Made by a program: the position numbers and the translations under genes. From an uncultured Sphingorhabdus sp. (GTDB lineage Bacteria; Pseudomonadota; Alphaproteobacteria; Sphingomonadales; Sphingomonadaceae), in the NCBI GenBank assembly GCA_937873665.1, contig CALMYW010000516.1, positions 112,749 to 176,748 on the forward strand: DNA of 64,000 nucleotides. The letters are read 5' to 3'. Shown piece by piece: positions 52,574 through 62,017 of the stretch. The notes under the pieces are model-generated. The model saw only the letters and a list, made by a program, of their open reading frames with translations. It had not been told where the DNA came from and did no database searches. Each line of letters opens with the position of its first letter. The stretch's first letter is position 1.

Positions 52574-53106
52574 TGGTCCTCGGGTAGAGGCTCGTCGAAC
52601 AGCCGCCCCATAAATTCATCGCTGTTCTTCGCGTAGGGATCGAGCGTGATCACCGTGCCATCGTTGAACAACACTTGATAATCCCCACGCCAACGACGGC
52701 GGAAGGCCGTGAAATTGTCAATAGACTGACCGGCCTCACGCCCGTCACTGTCGAAATAGGCAATCTGGCGGCCTCGCATGCGTAATGCCATCTTGCGCAG
52801 ATTACGGATCAACAGGCCGGAATAGACTGCGCCGATGCCGAATGTGAATGACAGCCAGAAGGCGATGCGCATCTGAAATGCCGCATCGGAGCGCGCCGAG
52901 CCGACAAAAATCCACACCCATGCGATCAGTGCAAATAAGGCAGCGCTACCATAAAAGGAAAACCAGTGCATGCTGCCAGGGCGCACCAGCATCCAGCCTG
53001 ATTTGGTCGCGACAGGTATTGCGGCAATCGCCGCGATCAACAGCGCTATGCAGGTTGCAACTGCGCCGAGCATGATCAGGCCAGATGGCGTGACATAGTC
53101 CTGCAT
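52570..53106 (-). CDS. Membrane protein of unknown function
   Basis: A 178-residue protein with three transmembrane segments in the first 110 residues (GLIMLGAVATCIALLIAAI, FYGSAALFALIAWVWIFVG and FWLSFTFGIGAVYSGLLI) and a soluble C-terminal domain. The domain has RWRGDYQVLFNDGTVITLDPYAKN, which looks like a small beta-rich fold. The start is ATG 53106, six bases after GGAGGAGG; the TTG at 53112 is too close to it. I do not recognise the family. Confidence 0.7.
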   Translation of the reverse strand: MQDYVTPSGLIMLGAVATCIALLIAAIAAIPVATKSGWMLVRPGSMHWFSFYGSAALFALIAWVWIFVGSARSDAAFQMRIAFWLSFTFGIGAVYSGLLIRNLRKMALRMRGRQIAYFDSDGREAGQSIDNFTAFRRRWRGDYQVLFNDGTVITLDPYAKNSDEFMGRLFDEPLPEDH

Positions 53107-53160
53107 GCGCAACCTCCTCCAGACATCTGGGCAGATTGATGCAAGACAACCAAAATTCGG

Positions 53161-53856
53161 TTAAACCCGCAACAATTCCAGAAAGTGGGCTGCAGCCAAG
53201 AACTCAGCTTCACGGTCGGCACGGTTCTTTTGCGCCCAATAATCCTCGCCCCAATTCTGTTCCTGCCACAGCTCTTCAAGGCAGGTCGCCTCCCACAGGC
53301 TTTTTGCTTCGCCCGCCTGCTCGACGATCGCCAGCACCGCGATCAGTGACCCCGCCAAATGGGCCAGCTTGGCCATTGCCGCCAATTCGAAAGTCCCGCG
53401 CGCCATCACCGCAGCACGCAGTTTCTCCAGCGTCGCCTCGGGCTGCGGCTGGTGCAGTACGCCATGTACGATCTGGAACGACACATCATAGCGCCTCCGC
53501 GCCCAATCAAGCCAGGGATCCCAGATCTCGGCCTGTTTGGGCGCCAGCGGTTCATCGGGTTCGGCGCGGTAACAAAAAGCGTCGCTTTCGGCATAGGCGG
53601 CAATGGCTGAAGCAAATTTGGCCCGGTCGGGTGCCACATGATCGATCGATGCATTGGCAAAGCCGGTCATCGGCATCGCAGCTGGGTCGATCACCTCTCC
53701 CACAGCCTCCCATTCAGCCACAACCGCATCAGCCAATGCCTTGGTTGGAAGATACAGTTCATTGCGCATCGGCGTTTTCAGCGCGCGCGCGTCGAGCCTT
53801 ATCCCATGCCCGTACGTGCCCTGTTCAAGGCTGACCTGTTTCCAGAAACGACGCAT
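53161..53856 (-). CDS. ATP12 family F1-ATPase assembly chaperone
   Basis: A 231-residue ATP12 homologue. Family features are RRFWKQVSLEQGTYGHGIRLDARALKTPMR at the N-terminus, VAEWEAVGEVIDPAAMPMTGFANASIDHV and ELWQEQNWGEDYWAQKNR at the end (each quoted in part). In mitochondria ATP12 chaperones the F1 alpha subunit; the role in alphaproteobacteria is inferred by homology. It follows a small membrane protein gene by two bases in a run of minus-strand genes up to 56899. Confidence 0.93.
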   Translation of the reverse strand: MRRFWKQVSLEQGTYGHGIRLDARALKTPMRNELYLPTKALADAVVAEWEAVGEVIDPAAMPMTGFANASIDHVAPDRAKFASAIAAYAESDAFCYRAEPDEPLAPKQAEIWDPWLDWARRRYDVSFQIVHGVLHQPQPEATLEKLRAAVMARGTFELAAMAKLAHLAGSLIAVLAIVEQAGEAKSLWEATCLEELWQEQNWGEDYWAQKNRADREAEFLAAAHFLELLRV

Positions 53857-53858
53857 GT

Positions 53859-54095
53859 TCAGCCCTGCCCGGCATCCTTCTTGTTCCAGCTCTTTTTCAG
53901 CAGAATCGGGAACAGGAAAAATTCAAACATGCCAAGCACGATGAACAAATAGCCCAAAAGCGGTGGGAAATCCGGGAACAACCGGCCGGCACTGATGGCA
54001 AGGCCGATCATGACAATGATGGCACCCGAAAAGCGCATGATGTTCAAAATGATAAAGCGCTGCTTGGCTTGTGTTTCGCGTTCGTCGCTAGTCAT
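53859..54095 (-). CDS. Small two-helix membrane protein
   Basis: A 78-residue protein with two transmembrane helices (IMRFSGAIIVMIGLAISAG and LLGYLFIVLGMFEFFLFPILL) and charged ends. Overlaps the upstream HAD gene by four bases and lies two bases before the ATP12 gene, so it belongs to the same operon. Similar short proteins precede ATP12 genes in related genomes, but the function is not known to me. Confidence 0.75.
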   Translation of the reverse strand: MTSDERETQAKQRFIILNIMRFSGAIIVMIGLAISAGRLFPDFPPLLGYLFIVLGMFEFFLFPILLKKSWNKKDAGQG

Positions 54096-54766
54096 AAATG
54101 CCCCTTAATCGCGTGCATCAATTCTTCCATGCTTTCAACCAGATGATCGGCCCCCGCTTCGCGCAATTCATCGAGCGGATGATAGCCCCAGTTCACGCCT
54201 ATCGTGCGGCAACCGGCGGCCTTACCCATATGGATATCGTAAACGGTATCGCCAATCATGACGGCATTGGCGGCGTCGGCGCCTGCATCGGTGAGCGCTT
54301 GCCAGACCATCGACGGGTGCGGCTTGGACGGGTGCCGGTCCGCAGTCTGCAGCGTCACAAACAACCCTTTGATGCCATGATGGTCGAGACACCGTTCCAA
54401 GCCCCGATCTGACTTGCCCGTTGCCACACCCAGAAGCCAGCCATTCTCGTCGAGCTCGCTCAGCACCGCCGCCATGCCTTCATAAAGCGGTTCATCGACC
54501 AGCCCGTTTCCCCGCAGCGCGAAGAATGCCTGCTTGTACCGCTCTGCCATGTCGCGGTGGAGCGTATCTTCTGCCTCAGGCAGCAACTGTCGCATCGCCT
54601 CGACGAGGCTGAGCCCGACTATACGCCGCGTTATATGGCGCGGTGGGGGGGCCATGCCCATTTCGTCGAAGGCATGCTCCATCGCCATGCAGATGTTGGC
54701 CTGGCTGTCGACCAGCGTGCCGTCGCAATCGAATATGGCGAGGCGGGGCGTGGTCACTGAACCCAT
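54092..54766 (-). CDS. HAD-family phosphatase, phosphoglycolate phosphatase-like
   Basis: A 224-residue HAD hydrolase. Motif I is IFDCDGTLVDSQ (nucleophile Asp), motif II lies in GVATGKSDRG, motif III has the Lys in PSKPHPSMVWQAL and motif IV is AVMIGDTVYDIHMGKAAG. The cap domain follows motif I, as in Gph and related enzymes. Substrate is uncertain. It overlaps the PaiB-like gene by 13 bases and the small membrane protein gene by four. Confidence 0.9.
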   Translation of the reverse strand: MGSVTTPRLAIFDCDGTLVDSQANICMAMEHAFDEMGMAPPPRHITRRIVGLSLVEAMRQLLPEAEDTLHRDMAERYKQAFFALRGNGLVDEPLYEGMAAVLSELDENGWLLGVATGKSDRGLERCLDHHGIKGLFVTLQTADRHPSKPHPSMVWQALTDAGADAANAVMIGDTVYDIHMGKAAGCRTIGVNWGYHPLDELREAGADHLVESMEELMHAIKGHL

Positions 54767-55371
54767 TCCCGCATCAAATGCGCCAGCGCTTTCTTGCCCT
54801 GCTTTTCGAGTTCATCGGCAGCCCGCAAACGGTCAGCATCGGGTTTGTTCTGCGACAGCTTGAAAGTCGGACGCCAAGCCCGGATTTCCATTTCAAAGCC
54901 GGTAATTGCCCGGGTCATTTTGTCGAACAAAGCGCCGTCCATCTTGTCCCGCGTCCACGGCGTTTTTGGTGCGAGCCGAGCCTCATTGACCGCGCTGAGA
55001 TCGCCGAGAAGCGCAACCAGGCCATCATCGTCCATCTTGCGGACCGGCCCCTCCAGCTCGATGCTGATATAGTTCCAGGTCGGCACCTGATTGGTCCCTT
55101 CATACCAGTCTGGGCTGATATAGGCGTCAGGCCCGTTGACCACGACCAGCGCGTCGGTACCGTGCAGATATTTGGTCATCGCGTTGCCGTTGGACAGGTG
55201 AAACTGCACCGCGCCGTCGCCGGTTGAAAACAGCGCAGATTGTGCAACGCGCGGGCCGTCGGGGGTTTGCGCAAAAACCATTCCAAAGCCGATTTCCTGA
55301 ACCAGCGCTTCCATCGTCGCACGCTGATTGGCATCGCTACCTTTCAGACGGAAAATCGAATTGGGATGCAT
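54754..55371 (-). CDS. PaiB-like FMN-binding protein
   Basis: A 205-residue protein of the PaiB family, a split-barrel flavin-binding fold. It has FGMVFAQTPDGPRVAQSALF, FHLSNGNAMTKYL, VVVNGPDAYISPDWYE and VPTWNYISIELEGPVRKM, and the C-terminal GFEMEIRAWRPTFKLSQNK is typical (each quoted in part). Bacillus PaiB is a regulator of sporulation and protease genes; in proteobacteria the role is open. It starts one base before the end of the RluC-like gene (TAATG). Confidence 0.9.
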   Translation of the reverse strand: MHPNSIFRLKGSDANQRATMEALVQEIGFGMVFAQTPDGPRVAQSALFSTGDGAVQFHLSNGNAMTKYLHGTDALVVVNGPDAYISPDWYEGTNQVPTWNYISIELEGPVRKMDDDGLVALLGDLSAVNEARLAPKTPWTRDKMDGALFDKMTRAITGFEMEIRAWRPTFKLSQNKPDADRLRAADELEKQGKKALAHLMREWVQ

Positions 55372-56525
55372 TATTTCTTTCGACCTTTGGGCTTCGCAGC
55401 GGGTTTTGCGCGTGTCGTCTTGGGTGGTGCCTTGACCTCGCCCCGACTGCGTCGTTCGCCTTTGCGTTCCTTACGCACGTCCTTGGCGCGCGCGGCGGCG
55501 GCGCGACGCTTGCCCTCGGGTGTTTCGGACTTCTTGGGTTCATCGAGGACCAGCGCATCGCCCAGTTCGATGTCTAGTCCTAGATCGGCGAAGCTCTCCG
55601 CCATATGCGGTGGCAGATCGGCGCGTACATCAATATGCCCGCCATCGGGATGGTCGATGCGGATGCGCCGTGCATGCAGATGCATCTTGCGGCTGATCGT
55701 TCCGGTCAGGAACGCGTCCTTGCCACCATATTTGCCGTCGCCGACAATCGGGTGGCCTATTGCCGCCATATGCACACGCAGTTGGTGCGTACGCCCGGTA
55801 TAGGGTTGCAATTCGACCCAGCAGCAGCGGTTCCCTGCCCGCTCAACGACGCGATAGCGGGTCCGCGCTGTCTGGCCTTCCTTTTCATCGACATGCATTT
55901 TTTCGCCGCCCGTACCGGGCTGCTTGGCGAGAGGCAGATCGATGACGCCATCGTAAATTTCAGGCACACCCATGACCAGCGCCCAGTAGACTTTGCGCGC
56001 GGTGCGCGACGAAAAAGCCTTTGAGAAATGCCCTGCGGCACGCGGCGTGCGGGCGAGAAGCAGGGCACCGCTGGTATCCTTGTCGAGTCGGTGGACGAGC
56101 TTGGGCCGCCCCTCCAGCTCAAAACACAGGGCATCGAGCAATCCATCGACATGGCTCTCCGTCTTGGTGCCGCCCTGCGTCGCCAGACCAGCCGGTTTGT
56201 TGATCACCAGCGCCGCTTTGTCTTTATGGATGACAAGGCTGCGAGCGAATTCGGCCATTTCCTCGCTTATTTGCGGCCGCGCCTTTTTGGGACGTGCATC
56301 GGTTGCTGCCTCGGCGGGTGGAACGCGAATTTCCTGCCCAGCCTCGATGCGGTCGCCGGGTGCCGCGCGCTTGCCGTCAACCCGAAGTTGCCCTGTCCGC
56401 GCCCAACGCGACACGATGTTAAAGCTGGCATCGGGCAGATGCCGCTTGAACCAACGGTCGAGGCGGATGCCGTCATCTTCGGAATCGACAACGAAGCGGC
56501 GGATGCTCAGGCCGTCCTTGCTCAT
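55371..56525 (-). CDS. RluC/RluD family pseudouridine synthase
   Basis: A 384-residue protein with an S4 RNA-binding domain (about 15-80, RLDRWFKRHLPDASFNIVSRWARTGQLRVDG in part) and a catalytic domain with HRLDKDTSGALLLAR (nucleophilic Asp in this motif) and PYTGRTHQLRVHMAAIGHPIVGDGKYG. The C-terminal 60 residues are a long basic tail rich in Lys, Arg and Ala (RAAAARAKDVRKERKGERRS and onward). This tail is probably disordered and may bind rRNA. E. coli RluC modifies three U sites in 23S rRNA. It overlaps crcB by four bases. Confidence 0.93.
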   Translation of the reverse strand: MSKDGLSIRRFVVDSEDDGIRLDRWFKRHLPDASFNIVSRWARTGQLRVDGKRAAPGDRIEAGQEIRVPPAEAATDARPKKARPQISEEMAEFARSLVIHKDKAALVINKPAGLATQGGTKTESHVDGLLDALCFELEGRPKLVHRLDKDTSGALLLARTPRAAGHFSKAFSSRTARKVYWALVMGVPEIYDGVIDLPLAKQPGTGGEKMHVDEKEGQTARTRYRVVERAGNRCCWVELQPYTGRTHQLRVHMAAIGHPIVGDGKYGGKDAFLTGTISRKMHLHARRIRIDHPDGGHIDVRADLPPHMAESFADLGLDIELGDALVLDEPKKSETPEGKRRAAAARAKDVRKERKGERRSRGEVKAPPKTTRAKPAAKPKGRKK

Positions 56526-56899
56526 ACGAACACCGCTCTACCGACTAAGAGCCCTGCAAACAACGCCAGCAGTGCCAGCAGAACTGAGGCCAGCGCATAG
56601 CCGCCTGCCAATGCCAGCTCCCCGCGCTCAACCATCTGCGCCATTTCAAGGCTGAAGGCGCTGAAAGTCGTAAAGCCTCCGAGCACGCCAACACCTGCAA
56701 ACAGGCGGATATTCTCGTCAACCGCGCCGTTCCGGACAATAAAAGCCGCCAGCAAACCCATTAAAAGCCCGCCCGCTACATTCGCAATGAAGGTGGGCCA
56801 GGGCCACCCGGTTGATACGCTCGGAATCGCGCGCGCCAAACCATAGCGCGCAGCTGCACCAATTGCACCGCCGGTCATGACAAGAATATAGGCCTGCAT
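56522..56899 (-). CDS. crcB: Fluoride exporter CrcB
   Basis: A 125-residue Fluc channel protein with four transmembrane helices. Typical segments are GGAIGAAARYGLARAI, TFIANVAGGLLMGLL and the pore motif GGFTTFSAFSLE. It removes fluoride from the cytoplasm as a dual-topology dimer. The start is ATG 56899 (MQAYILVMTG). No crcB riboswitch is visible upstream. Confidence 0.94.
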   Translation of the reverse strand: MQAYILVMTGGAIGAAARYGLARAIPSVSTGWPWPTFIANVAGGLLMGLLAAFIVRNGAVDENIRLFAGVGVLGGFTTFSAFSLEMAQMVERGELALAGGYALASVLLALLALFAGLLVGRAVFV

Positions 56900-56964
56900 T
56901 AAACCTGCATTAACGGCTGAATCTGCCAAGGCTAGTCCCGTCATTCTGGCTATCCCAAAAGAAA

Positions 56965-56986
56965 TTGGGGAGCCGAAGCCCCCCAA
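56965..56986 (-). terminator. Hairpin terminator after the lipoprotein gene
   Basis: TTGGGG-a-GC-cgaa-GC-c-CCCCAA forms a stable hairpin 32 bases after the stop codon at 57018. On the minus strand it is followed by a T-rich stretch (TTTCTTTTG). Confidence 0.65.
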
Positions 56987-57017
56987 GTCGTTTCGGAACC
57001 AGAGACCAGATTAAAAA

Positions 57018-57803
57018 TTAGCGGCCGTTATTGGCCACAATATCCACTGCCGTGCCGCCGCTCTTGAGCGCCGTCAGTGTGATAACATAAGCGCCGCCAT
57101 CATTGTCGCGCACGCCGCCGAGCATATGTTCGCCGTCGCGGATCTCATAATCGGCGGAGAACCCCGAACGTTTGGCGCGGGTATAATAATAATCGACAAC
57201 CGATTGGCGACCTGCCGAAGTTGTGAAGCTGACCACGCGGATATCGCAAATCCCGCCTTCAACGCCAGCTGCCTCTTTCACGCGGGCTTTGGGATATACA
57301 GGAAACTCGGTGGGCATACGGTTGGCCCAGCCTGCACCATATTGCAGCTTGGCTTCGCAGGTACCCTTACCGCGCTTCACGCCTTGTGCGGTTGCGCGGG
57401 CTTCCAGCGTTTCGCCCCGATTGGCAGCGCAATCATTGCAGTCCTCTGCCCCGACAATTTTGGGTTTTGGTGCGCGCATCAGCTTTGCACCATTCAGTTC
57501 TTCAGCCGAGGCTGTCGAGCCTTCATAGCCTGCGTCAGATGGCATCTTGCCGTCAAGCGGACGGACGCCGGAGCGAACCATGTTGCCGTTGGATTTACCA
57601 GCAAGATCAGGGTCAACCAAAATCTTGTCCTGCAGGGCGCCCGTCATTGCCGGGTCGGATCCCTTGCCGACCAGCTTCTCGTCGAGCGCAGCTACATCAT
57701 CACCGCCCGCATCGCTGCCACCGCATGCGGAAAGCGAAAGCATCGACATGCCGATAGCCGCAAGCGCCAAAGCGGATCGAAAATTATTTGCCCTGAATTG
57801 CAT
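57018..57803 (-). CDS. Lipoprotein of unknown function
   Basis: A 261-residue predicted lipoprotein (lipobox SLSAC, Cys27) with an acidic Gly/Asp linker. The middle has two close Cys (EDCNDCAANRG) and a third and fourth further on (GTCEA, GICDI). The C-terminal half (FPVYPKARVKEAAG, then SVVDYYYTRAKRSGFSADYEI) resembles proteins that bind or modify small envelope ligands. No family name can be given. The start is ATG 57803; the long frame to 57950 has no ribosome-binding site. Confidence 0.75.
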   Translation of the reverse strand: MQFRANNFRSALALAAIGMSMLSLSACGGSDAGGDDVAALDEKLVGKGSDPAMTGALQDKILVDPDLAGKSNGNMVRSGVRPLDGKMPSDAGYEGSTASAEELNGAKLMRAPKPKIVGAEDCNDCAANRGETLEARATAQGVKRGKGTCEAKLQYGAGWANRMPTEFPVYPKARVKEAAGVEGGICDIRVVSFTTSAGRQSVVDYYYTRAKRSGFSADYEIRDGEHMLGGVRDNDGGAYVITLTALKSGGTAVDIVANNGR

Positions 57804-57987
57804 ATATAATGCTCCGGATATGCTGTTGCCGCCAAGGCTGCTCCGCGCGTCGACGCAAATCCAGCCCGAAAGAGAGTTAACAGCCAGTTCCGATACATTA
57901 ATCCTGTTGTTTTCACACAACAAGTCCCGCGCTGTGCCAGCGCGAGACATTCCTTCGCCAATGTTTAATCAAATCGGGCTGTTGCGG

Positions 57988-58524
57988 CTATTTGATCAGC
58001 CCGCGGAAAGAAACCGAACCTTCGGCACCCGGCGGGATCGGTGCCGTGAACACCCAGCGAACATGGGTAACATCTTCTGCCGTCGCCGGACGAAGCGTAG
58101 CGACGGAGCCCTCTGAAGCTTTGGCCGCTACTTTCAGATTGGCAAGCTTGCCCCAATTTGCCCCACCGTCCACTGATACTTCTGCCCAATCTTCTGCGAC
58201 GGAAACAAATTGTACCGGGCCTGGCATAGGATTGGTCGCGCGAAAACCAGTTGCCGGCTCCGCGCCTTTGTTGACGTAACGCAGCGTGAAAATGACCCGG
58301 TCACCCGGCACAACGATAACATCCTTGGGCTGCTTGAGCGTCTGGCTTTCCTTGCCATTGGCATCAACTTCGGTGCGTTCGATCATCGCCTCGCTGGTAA
58401 GGACAACCGAGTTTGCAAAAGCGATTGCAGGAACGGAACCGGCGAAGGAGGGCGTGGCCACCAAAGCCGTGCTGCCGGCAAAAGCCAGCGCCAGAATTTT
58501 CATAAATCCCAATTTGATGCTCAT
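57988..58524 (-). CDS. Exported DUF11-like beta-sandwich protein
   Basis: A 178-residue protein with a signal peptide (MKILALAFAGSTALVATPS; cleavage near FAG). The mature part has the DUF11-type repeat pattern VVPGDRVIFTLRYVNKGAEPATGFRATNPMPGPVQF and SVAEDWAEVSVDGGANWG, seen in surface and cell-wall proteins (quoted in part). It ends HVRWVFTAPIPPGAEGSVSFRG. The start is ATG 58524 with GGAAGAA upstream. ATG 58503 is an alternative. The role is unknown. Confidence 0.8.
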   Translation of the reverse strand: MSIKLGFMKILALAFAGSTALVATPSFAGSVPAIAFANSVVLTSEAMIERTEVDANGKESQTLKQPKDVIVVPGDRVIFTLRYVNKGAEPATGFRATNPMPGPVQFVSVAEDWAEVSVDGGANWGKLANLKVAAKASEGSVATLRPATAEDVTHVRWVFTAPIPPGAEGSVSFRGLIK

Positions 58525-58640
58525 TTCTTCCATTCCCAAATCCGGGTGCGCGCCCATTTTCTTTCGAGGAAATATTGAAGAAAAATGCTTAACGACTGGT
58601 AAACCGAAAGCCCAAATCATCGCGTTTTGAAAGGTCAAAT

Positions 58641-61151
58641 CTAGTAGATTCCGCCTTCTTTTGTCATGAATTCCTGATCGCGCTGCGCACTGCTTTGCGC
58701 GCTGCCCGCGCCGCTATCAGCGCCCTGATCTGTTTTGGCCTCAGTCTTCTTCTTGGGTTTATCGCCGCGCTTTTCCAGTTCATCCTGACGGATCGACCGT
58801 TTGGGTTCTGTTTCAGCAGCAAAGGCCTCCCAGATTACCGCACCCTTGGGGTCATCATCTGGCCAGGCACCGTAAACGCGCTTCCCGGTCTTACGATCGA
58901 TACGCACCAACCGCACGCCGTTGGGCGCGGTGAAGGGCAATTTGGGCAAGCCGACATAGGCCTGCCGCGCGAACTGCTTGAATATCGGTGCGGCAATCGA
59001 GCCACCCTGCGCATAACCGCCCATATTCCGCGGTTGATCAAAGCCCAGATAAACGCCCGCGACCAGATTGGGGGACCCGCCGACGAACCACACATTGGTC
59101 GGGCCATTGGTAGTCCCTGTCTTGCCGAACAGCGGTCGGTCCAGATCGCGCAGTATAGTAGCCGTTCCGCGCTGCACGACACCTTCCAGCATATGGACAA
59201 CCTGATAAGCTGTTACCGGATCAATAACCTGTTTGCCGCCCGGTTTGAAGCGCGGCATGGGCTTACCGTCCCAGTCCTTCATGTTGCAGCCTGCGCAGGC
59301 CTTCCAGTCTTTCGGCCAAATCACCTTGCCAGTGCGCGACTGCACGAAATCAATCACCGTAGGCTTCAGTTCGCGTCCATGATTGACGAGCATTGAATAG
59401 GCGTTGGTCATCTTCAGCACGGTCGTGTCACCAGCACCCAAAGCATATGAAAGATAAGGCGGATAATCGCCGATACTTGCCGCTTTGAATGTGTTGACGA
59501 CATTTTCCATGCCGGCATCATTGGCGGCACGCACCGTCATAAGGTTGCGCGACTGTTCAAGGCCCCAGCGCATAGTCTGAGGCCCGGCCCCACCACCGCT
59601 GAAATTACGGAAGCACTTTTGACCGAGCGATGCGCCCTGCCAAACGCAATAGGGCCCGTCGACTATTATAGACGCAGGCGTCATTCCGCTTTCCAACGCC
59701 GTCGCATAGACGAATGGCTTGATCGTGGACCCGGGCTGCCGCTGAGCCTGCGTTGCCCGGTTAAAGCTCGAAATGCGCGAGTCGAAACCGCCCTGCATGG
59801 CCAATATGCGCCCATTGACCGGATTTTGCACAACCATGCCGCCGCCAACTTCAGGAACGGTCCGCAACTGGTAGTTGCGTCCGCCCAATGGCGCCACAGC
59901 TATGATGTCGCCGGCCTTCAAAGCGGCTGGAGCAACGTCCAGGACACCGGTATCGCCATCCGCAAATCCAATCTCCGCCCCGCCAGCCCGCTTACGTATG
60001 GCGACCGCAATGCGCCAGTTGCTGTAGCCGATACCAATGTTCGAACTGGCCAGCCGCGATTGCCATTTGCCATCATCCATCGGGATGGTCGCAATCGGCT
60101 TGGACCAGCCGCGCCCTCCATGATAGCGCAAAAGACCATCGCGCAGCGCCTTGGACGTCAGTTCCTGATATTCAGGGTTCATTGACGAACGCACCCACAG
60201 TCCGCCCGCATAAACGCTGTATGGTCCTTTTTCTGCGGTTTCACCAAATTGCTCAATCAACTGGCGGCGGACTTCTTCGGCGAAATAGCCGCCATCATTT
60301 TTATATTGCTGTCCCTGCCTGGGGATCAATCCCAGCGGCATGGCCTTGGCAGCCTCCGCACGCTCGCGAGTTACCCAGCCATTCGAAACCATTTCGCCAA
60401 GGATCCAGTTGCGGCGACCAATCGCGGCCCGCTCATGTTCGGCACGACTATAGCGTTCTGGTGCTTTGGGCAGGGCTGCGAGGAAAGCCATTTCATGCAG
60501 CTCAAGTGCATCGACGCTCTTTCCAAAATAGGCCTGTGCTGCCGCCTCCACGCCAAATGCCTGCCGACCAAGCGCAATCTCGTTCATGTAAAGCGAAAGG
60601 ATCTGCTGCTTGTTGAGCGCGTTCTCAATCCGATAGGCGAGGATCGCCTCCTTGATCTTGCGGGTATAGCTATATTCGTTGGTCAGCAGCAGATTCTTTG
60701 CCACCTGTTGGGTGATAGTCGAAGCACCGCGTGATCGGCCGCTGCTCGTAAGGTTATCGAATATCGCAACTGCAATACCGATATAGTCGATCCCACCATG
60801 GCTGAAAAAATTCTTGTCCTCAGCCGAAAGATAGGCACGGATCAGCATAGGCGGGAAATCGGCATAGTCGAGCTGAACGCGCCGTTCGCGGGCATAGCTG
60901 TGGAATGGCTCGCCATCGACGTCGCGCACCACGGTTGGCAGTGGCGACTGATATTCAACAAGCGCCTCGGCGTCCGGCAGACTACGAAGCAACACAGCCC
61001 ATAAGAGGATATAACCGACCAGCAAGCCGCCCAAGGCATAGCTAACCCAGCGGAACCATTTCCTTTCCCAATAGACTTGCAGCTTTTCCCACAGGCCACC
61101 GGCGCTTCGGGAAAGCTTGTAACGAATATTGGTTGGCGCGTTGTCGTCCAT
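58641..61151 (-). CDS. mrcA: Penicillin-binding protein 1A (bifunctional class A)
   Basis: An 836-residue class A PBP with one N-terminal transmembrane helix (about 33-55). The glycosyltransferase domain has SAEDKNFFSHGGIDYIGI (catalytic Glu) and GRSRGASTITQQVAKNLLL. The transpeptidase has SxxK in QPGSTIKPF, SxN in EQSRNLMTV and KTG in FGKTGTTNGPTN. The C-terminus is a charged Lys/Asp/Gln-rich tail. It makes peptidoglycan in the periplasm. The start at ATG 61151 (MDDNAPTNIR) gives the usual short cytoplasmic segment; the frame to 61280 overlaps the next gene. Confidence 0.95.
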   Translation of the reverse strand: MDDNAPTNIRYKLSRSAGGLWEKLQVYWERKWFRWVSYALGGLLVGYILLWAVLLRSLPDAEALVEYQSPLPTVVRDVDGEPFHSYARERRVQLDYADFPPMLIRAYLSAEDKNFFSHGGIDYIGIAVAIFDNLTSSGRSRGASTITQQVAKNLLLTNEYSYTRKIKEAILAYRIENALNKQQILSLYMNEIALGRQAFGVEAAAQAYFGKSVDALELHEMAFLAALPKAPERYSRAEHERAAIGRRNWILGEMVSNGWVTRERAEAAKAMPLGLIPRQGQQYKNDGGYFAEEVRRQLIEQFGETAEKGPYSVYAGGLWVRSSMNPEYQELTSKALRDGLLRYHGGRGWSKPIATIPMDDGKWQSRLASSNIGIGYSNWRIAVAIRKRAGGAEIGFADGDTGVLDVAPAALKAGDIIAVAPLGGRNYQLRTVPEVGGGMVVQNPVNGRILAMQGGFDSRISSFNRATQAQRQPGSTIKPFVYATALESGMTPASIIVDGPYCVWQGASLGQKCFRNFSGGGAGPQTMRWGLEQSRNLMTVRAANDAGMENVVNTFKAASIGDYPPYLSYALGAGDTTVLKMTNAYSMLVNHGRELKPTVIDFVQSRTGKVIWPKDWKACAGCNMKDWDGKPMPRFKPGGKQVIDPVTAYQVVHMLEGVVQRGTATILRDLDRPLFGKTGTTNGPTNVWFVGGSPNLVAGVYLGFDQPRNMGGYAQGGSIAAPIFKQFARQAYVGLPKLPFTAPNGVRLVRIDRKTGKRVYGAWPDDDPKGAVIWEAFAAETEPKRSIRQDELEKRGDKPKKKTEAKTDQGADSGAGSAQSSAQRDQEFMTKEGGIY

Positions 61152-61215
61152 CGTTCGCTTCTCTAGCGAATTCGCGCCAAGGGTCCAGAACCTTGTCAAC
61201 GGACCGCAATCGAAT

Positions 61216-62001
61216 TTACGCCCGATGGCGCGCTCCGGGCGGTGGCGGATCTTGCGGGGGCCCTGCAAAGCATTGCGCAATCGCCATCCAGCGGGTTGCG
61301 ACGGGGCCGTGTACCGACAGCGAGGTATCGCCGATATTGCGGCATTGGGTAACGACCTGGCAGAATTCGCTGGCGCTGCCTTCGATCAAATCATCGCCGT
61401 CGCCATATTCCCAAATTGCACCTGAAGGCGCGGTCAGCCGCAGCCGCGGCATCGGGACGGGCGGCTCCTCCTTGCGGTTCTTGAAGGTCCAGCCATAGGT
61501 GTTGACGCCCAGCCGCACGATATTGCCGATCCGGTCGGCATCCACACGCGCAACGCCCAGTGCATCATATATGGCCTGCGCATGCGCCCAGCTTTCCATC
61601 AGACGCGCAGTGATTGAACTGATCACGCTCATTTCCGGCCCGACCCAAGGCACCCGCGCCTTAGGATCGGCAGCGGCAAAACGCGGAGACATTGCCCTAA
61701 CCTGCGCAATCCAGGCATCGCGCAACGCTGTGCCGGAAAGGCCGTCAAGATAGACTTTCTCGAAATCGGGAAGCTTTCCTCCGCGAATCCCTGCTGCCAT
61801 CTGGCCCAGAAAGGCGCGGAAAGCCTCCGCATCGCTCAGCGCCAGATCAGCAGCGATATTCCAGACATGTAAATGGCGCAGGACTTCATCTATGGTCCAC
61901 CCCTTGAACAAGGTCGGCTTCGCATAGTCCTCGTCAGACAGCGGCGAGAGCAAGGTGTAAATCGCCTCGCTCTCGTCCTGAAAATCCTGTGCCTGCTGCA
62001 T
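61216..62001 (-). CDS. TIGR03084-type protein (MDMPI/DinB-like N-terminal domain)
   Basis: A 261-residue protein with a helical N-terminal domain like mycothiol-dependent maleylpyruvate isomerase/DinB. LSDEDYAKPTLFKGWTIDEVLRHLHVWN and SWAHAQAIYDALG supply the His residues of a metal site. The C-terminal domain (PRLRLTAPSGAIWEYGDGDDLIEGSASEFCQVV) matches TIGR03084 family members, which accompany acyl-CoA metabolism genes in this group. It follows the acyl-CoA dehydrogenase gene by 16 bases, so the two form an operon. Function is unknown. Confidence 0.85.
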   Translation of the reverse strand: MQQAQDFQDESEAIYTLLSPLSDEDYAKPTLFKGWTIDEVLRHLHVWNIAADLALSDAEAFRAFLGQMAAGIRGGKLPDFEKVYLDGLSGTALRDAWIAQVRAMSPRFAAADPKARVPWVGPEMSVISSITARLMESWAHAQAIYDALGVARVDADRIGNIVRLGVNTYGWTFKNRKEEPPVPMPRLRLTAPSGAIWEYGDGDDLIEGSASEFCQVVTQCRNIGDTSLSVHGPVATRWMAIAQCFAGPPQDPPPPGARHRA

Positions 62002-62017
62002 CAGCTCGCTTACCCCA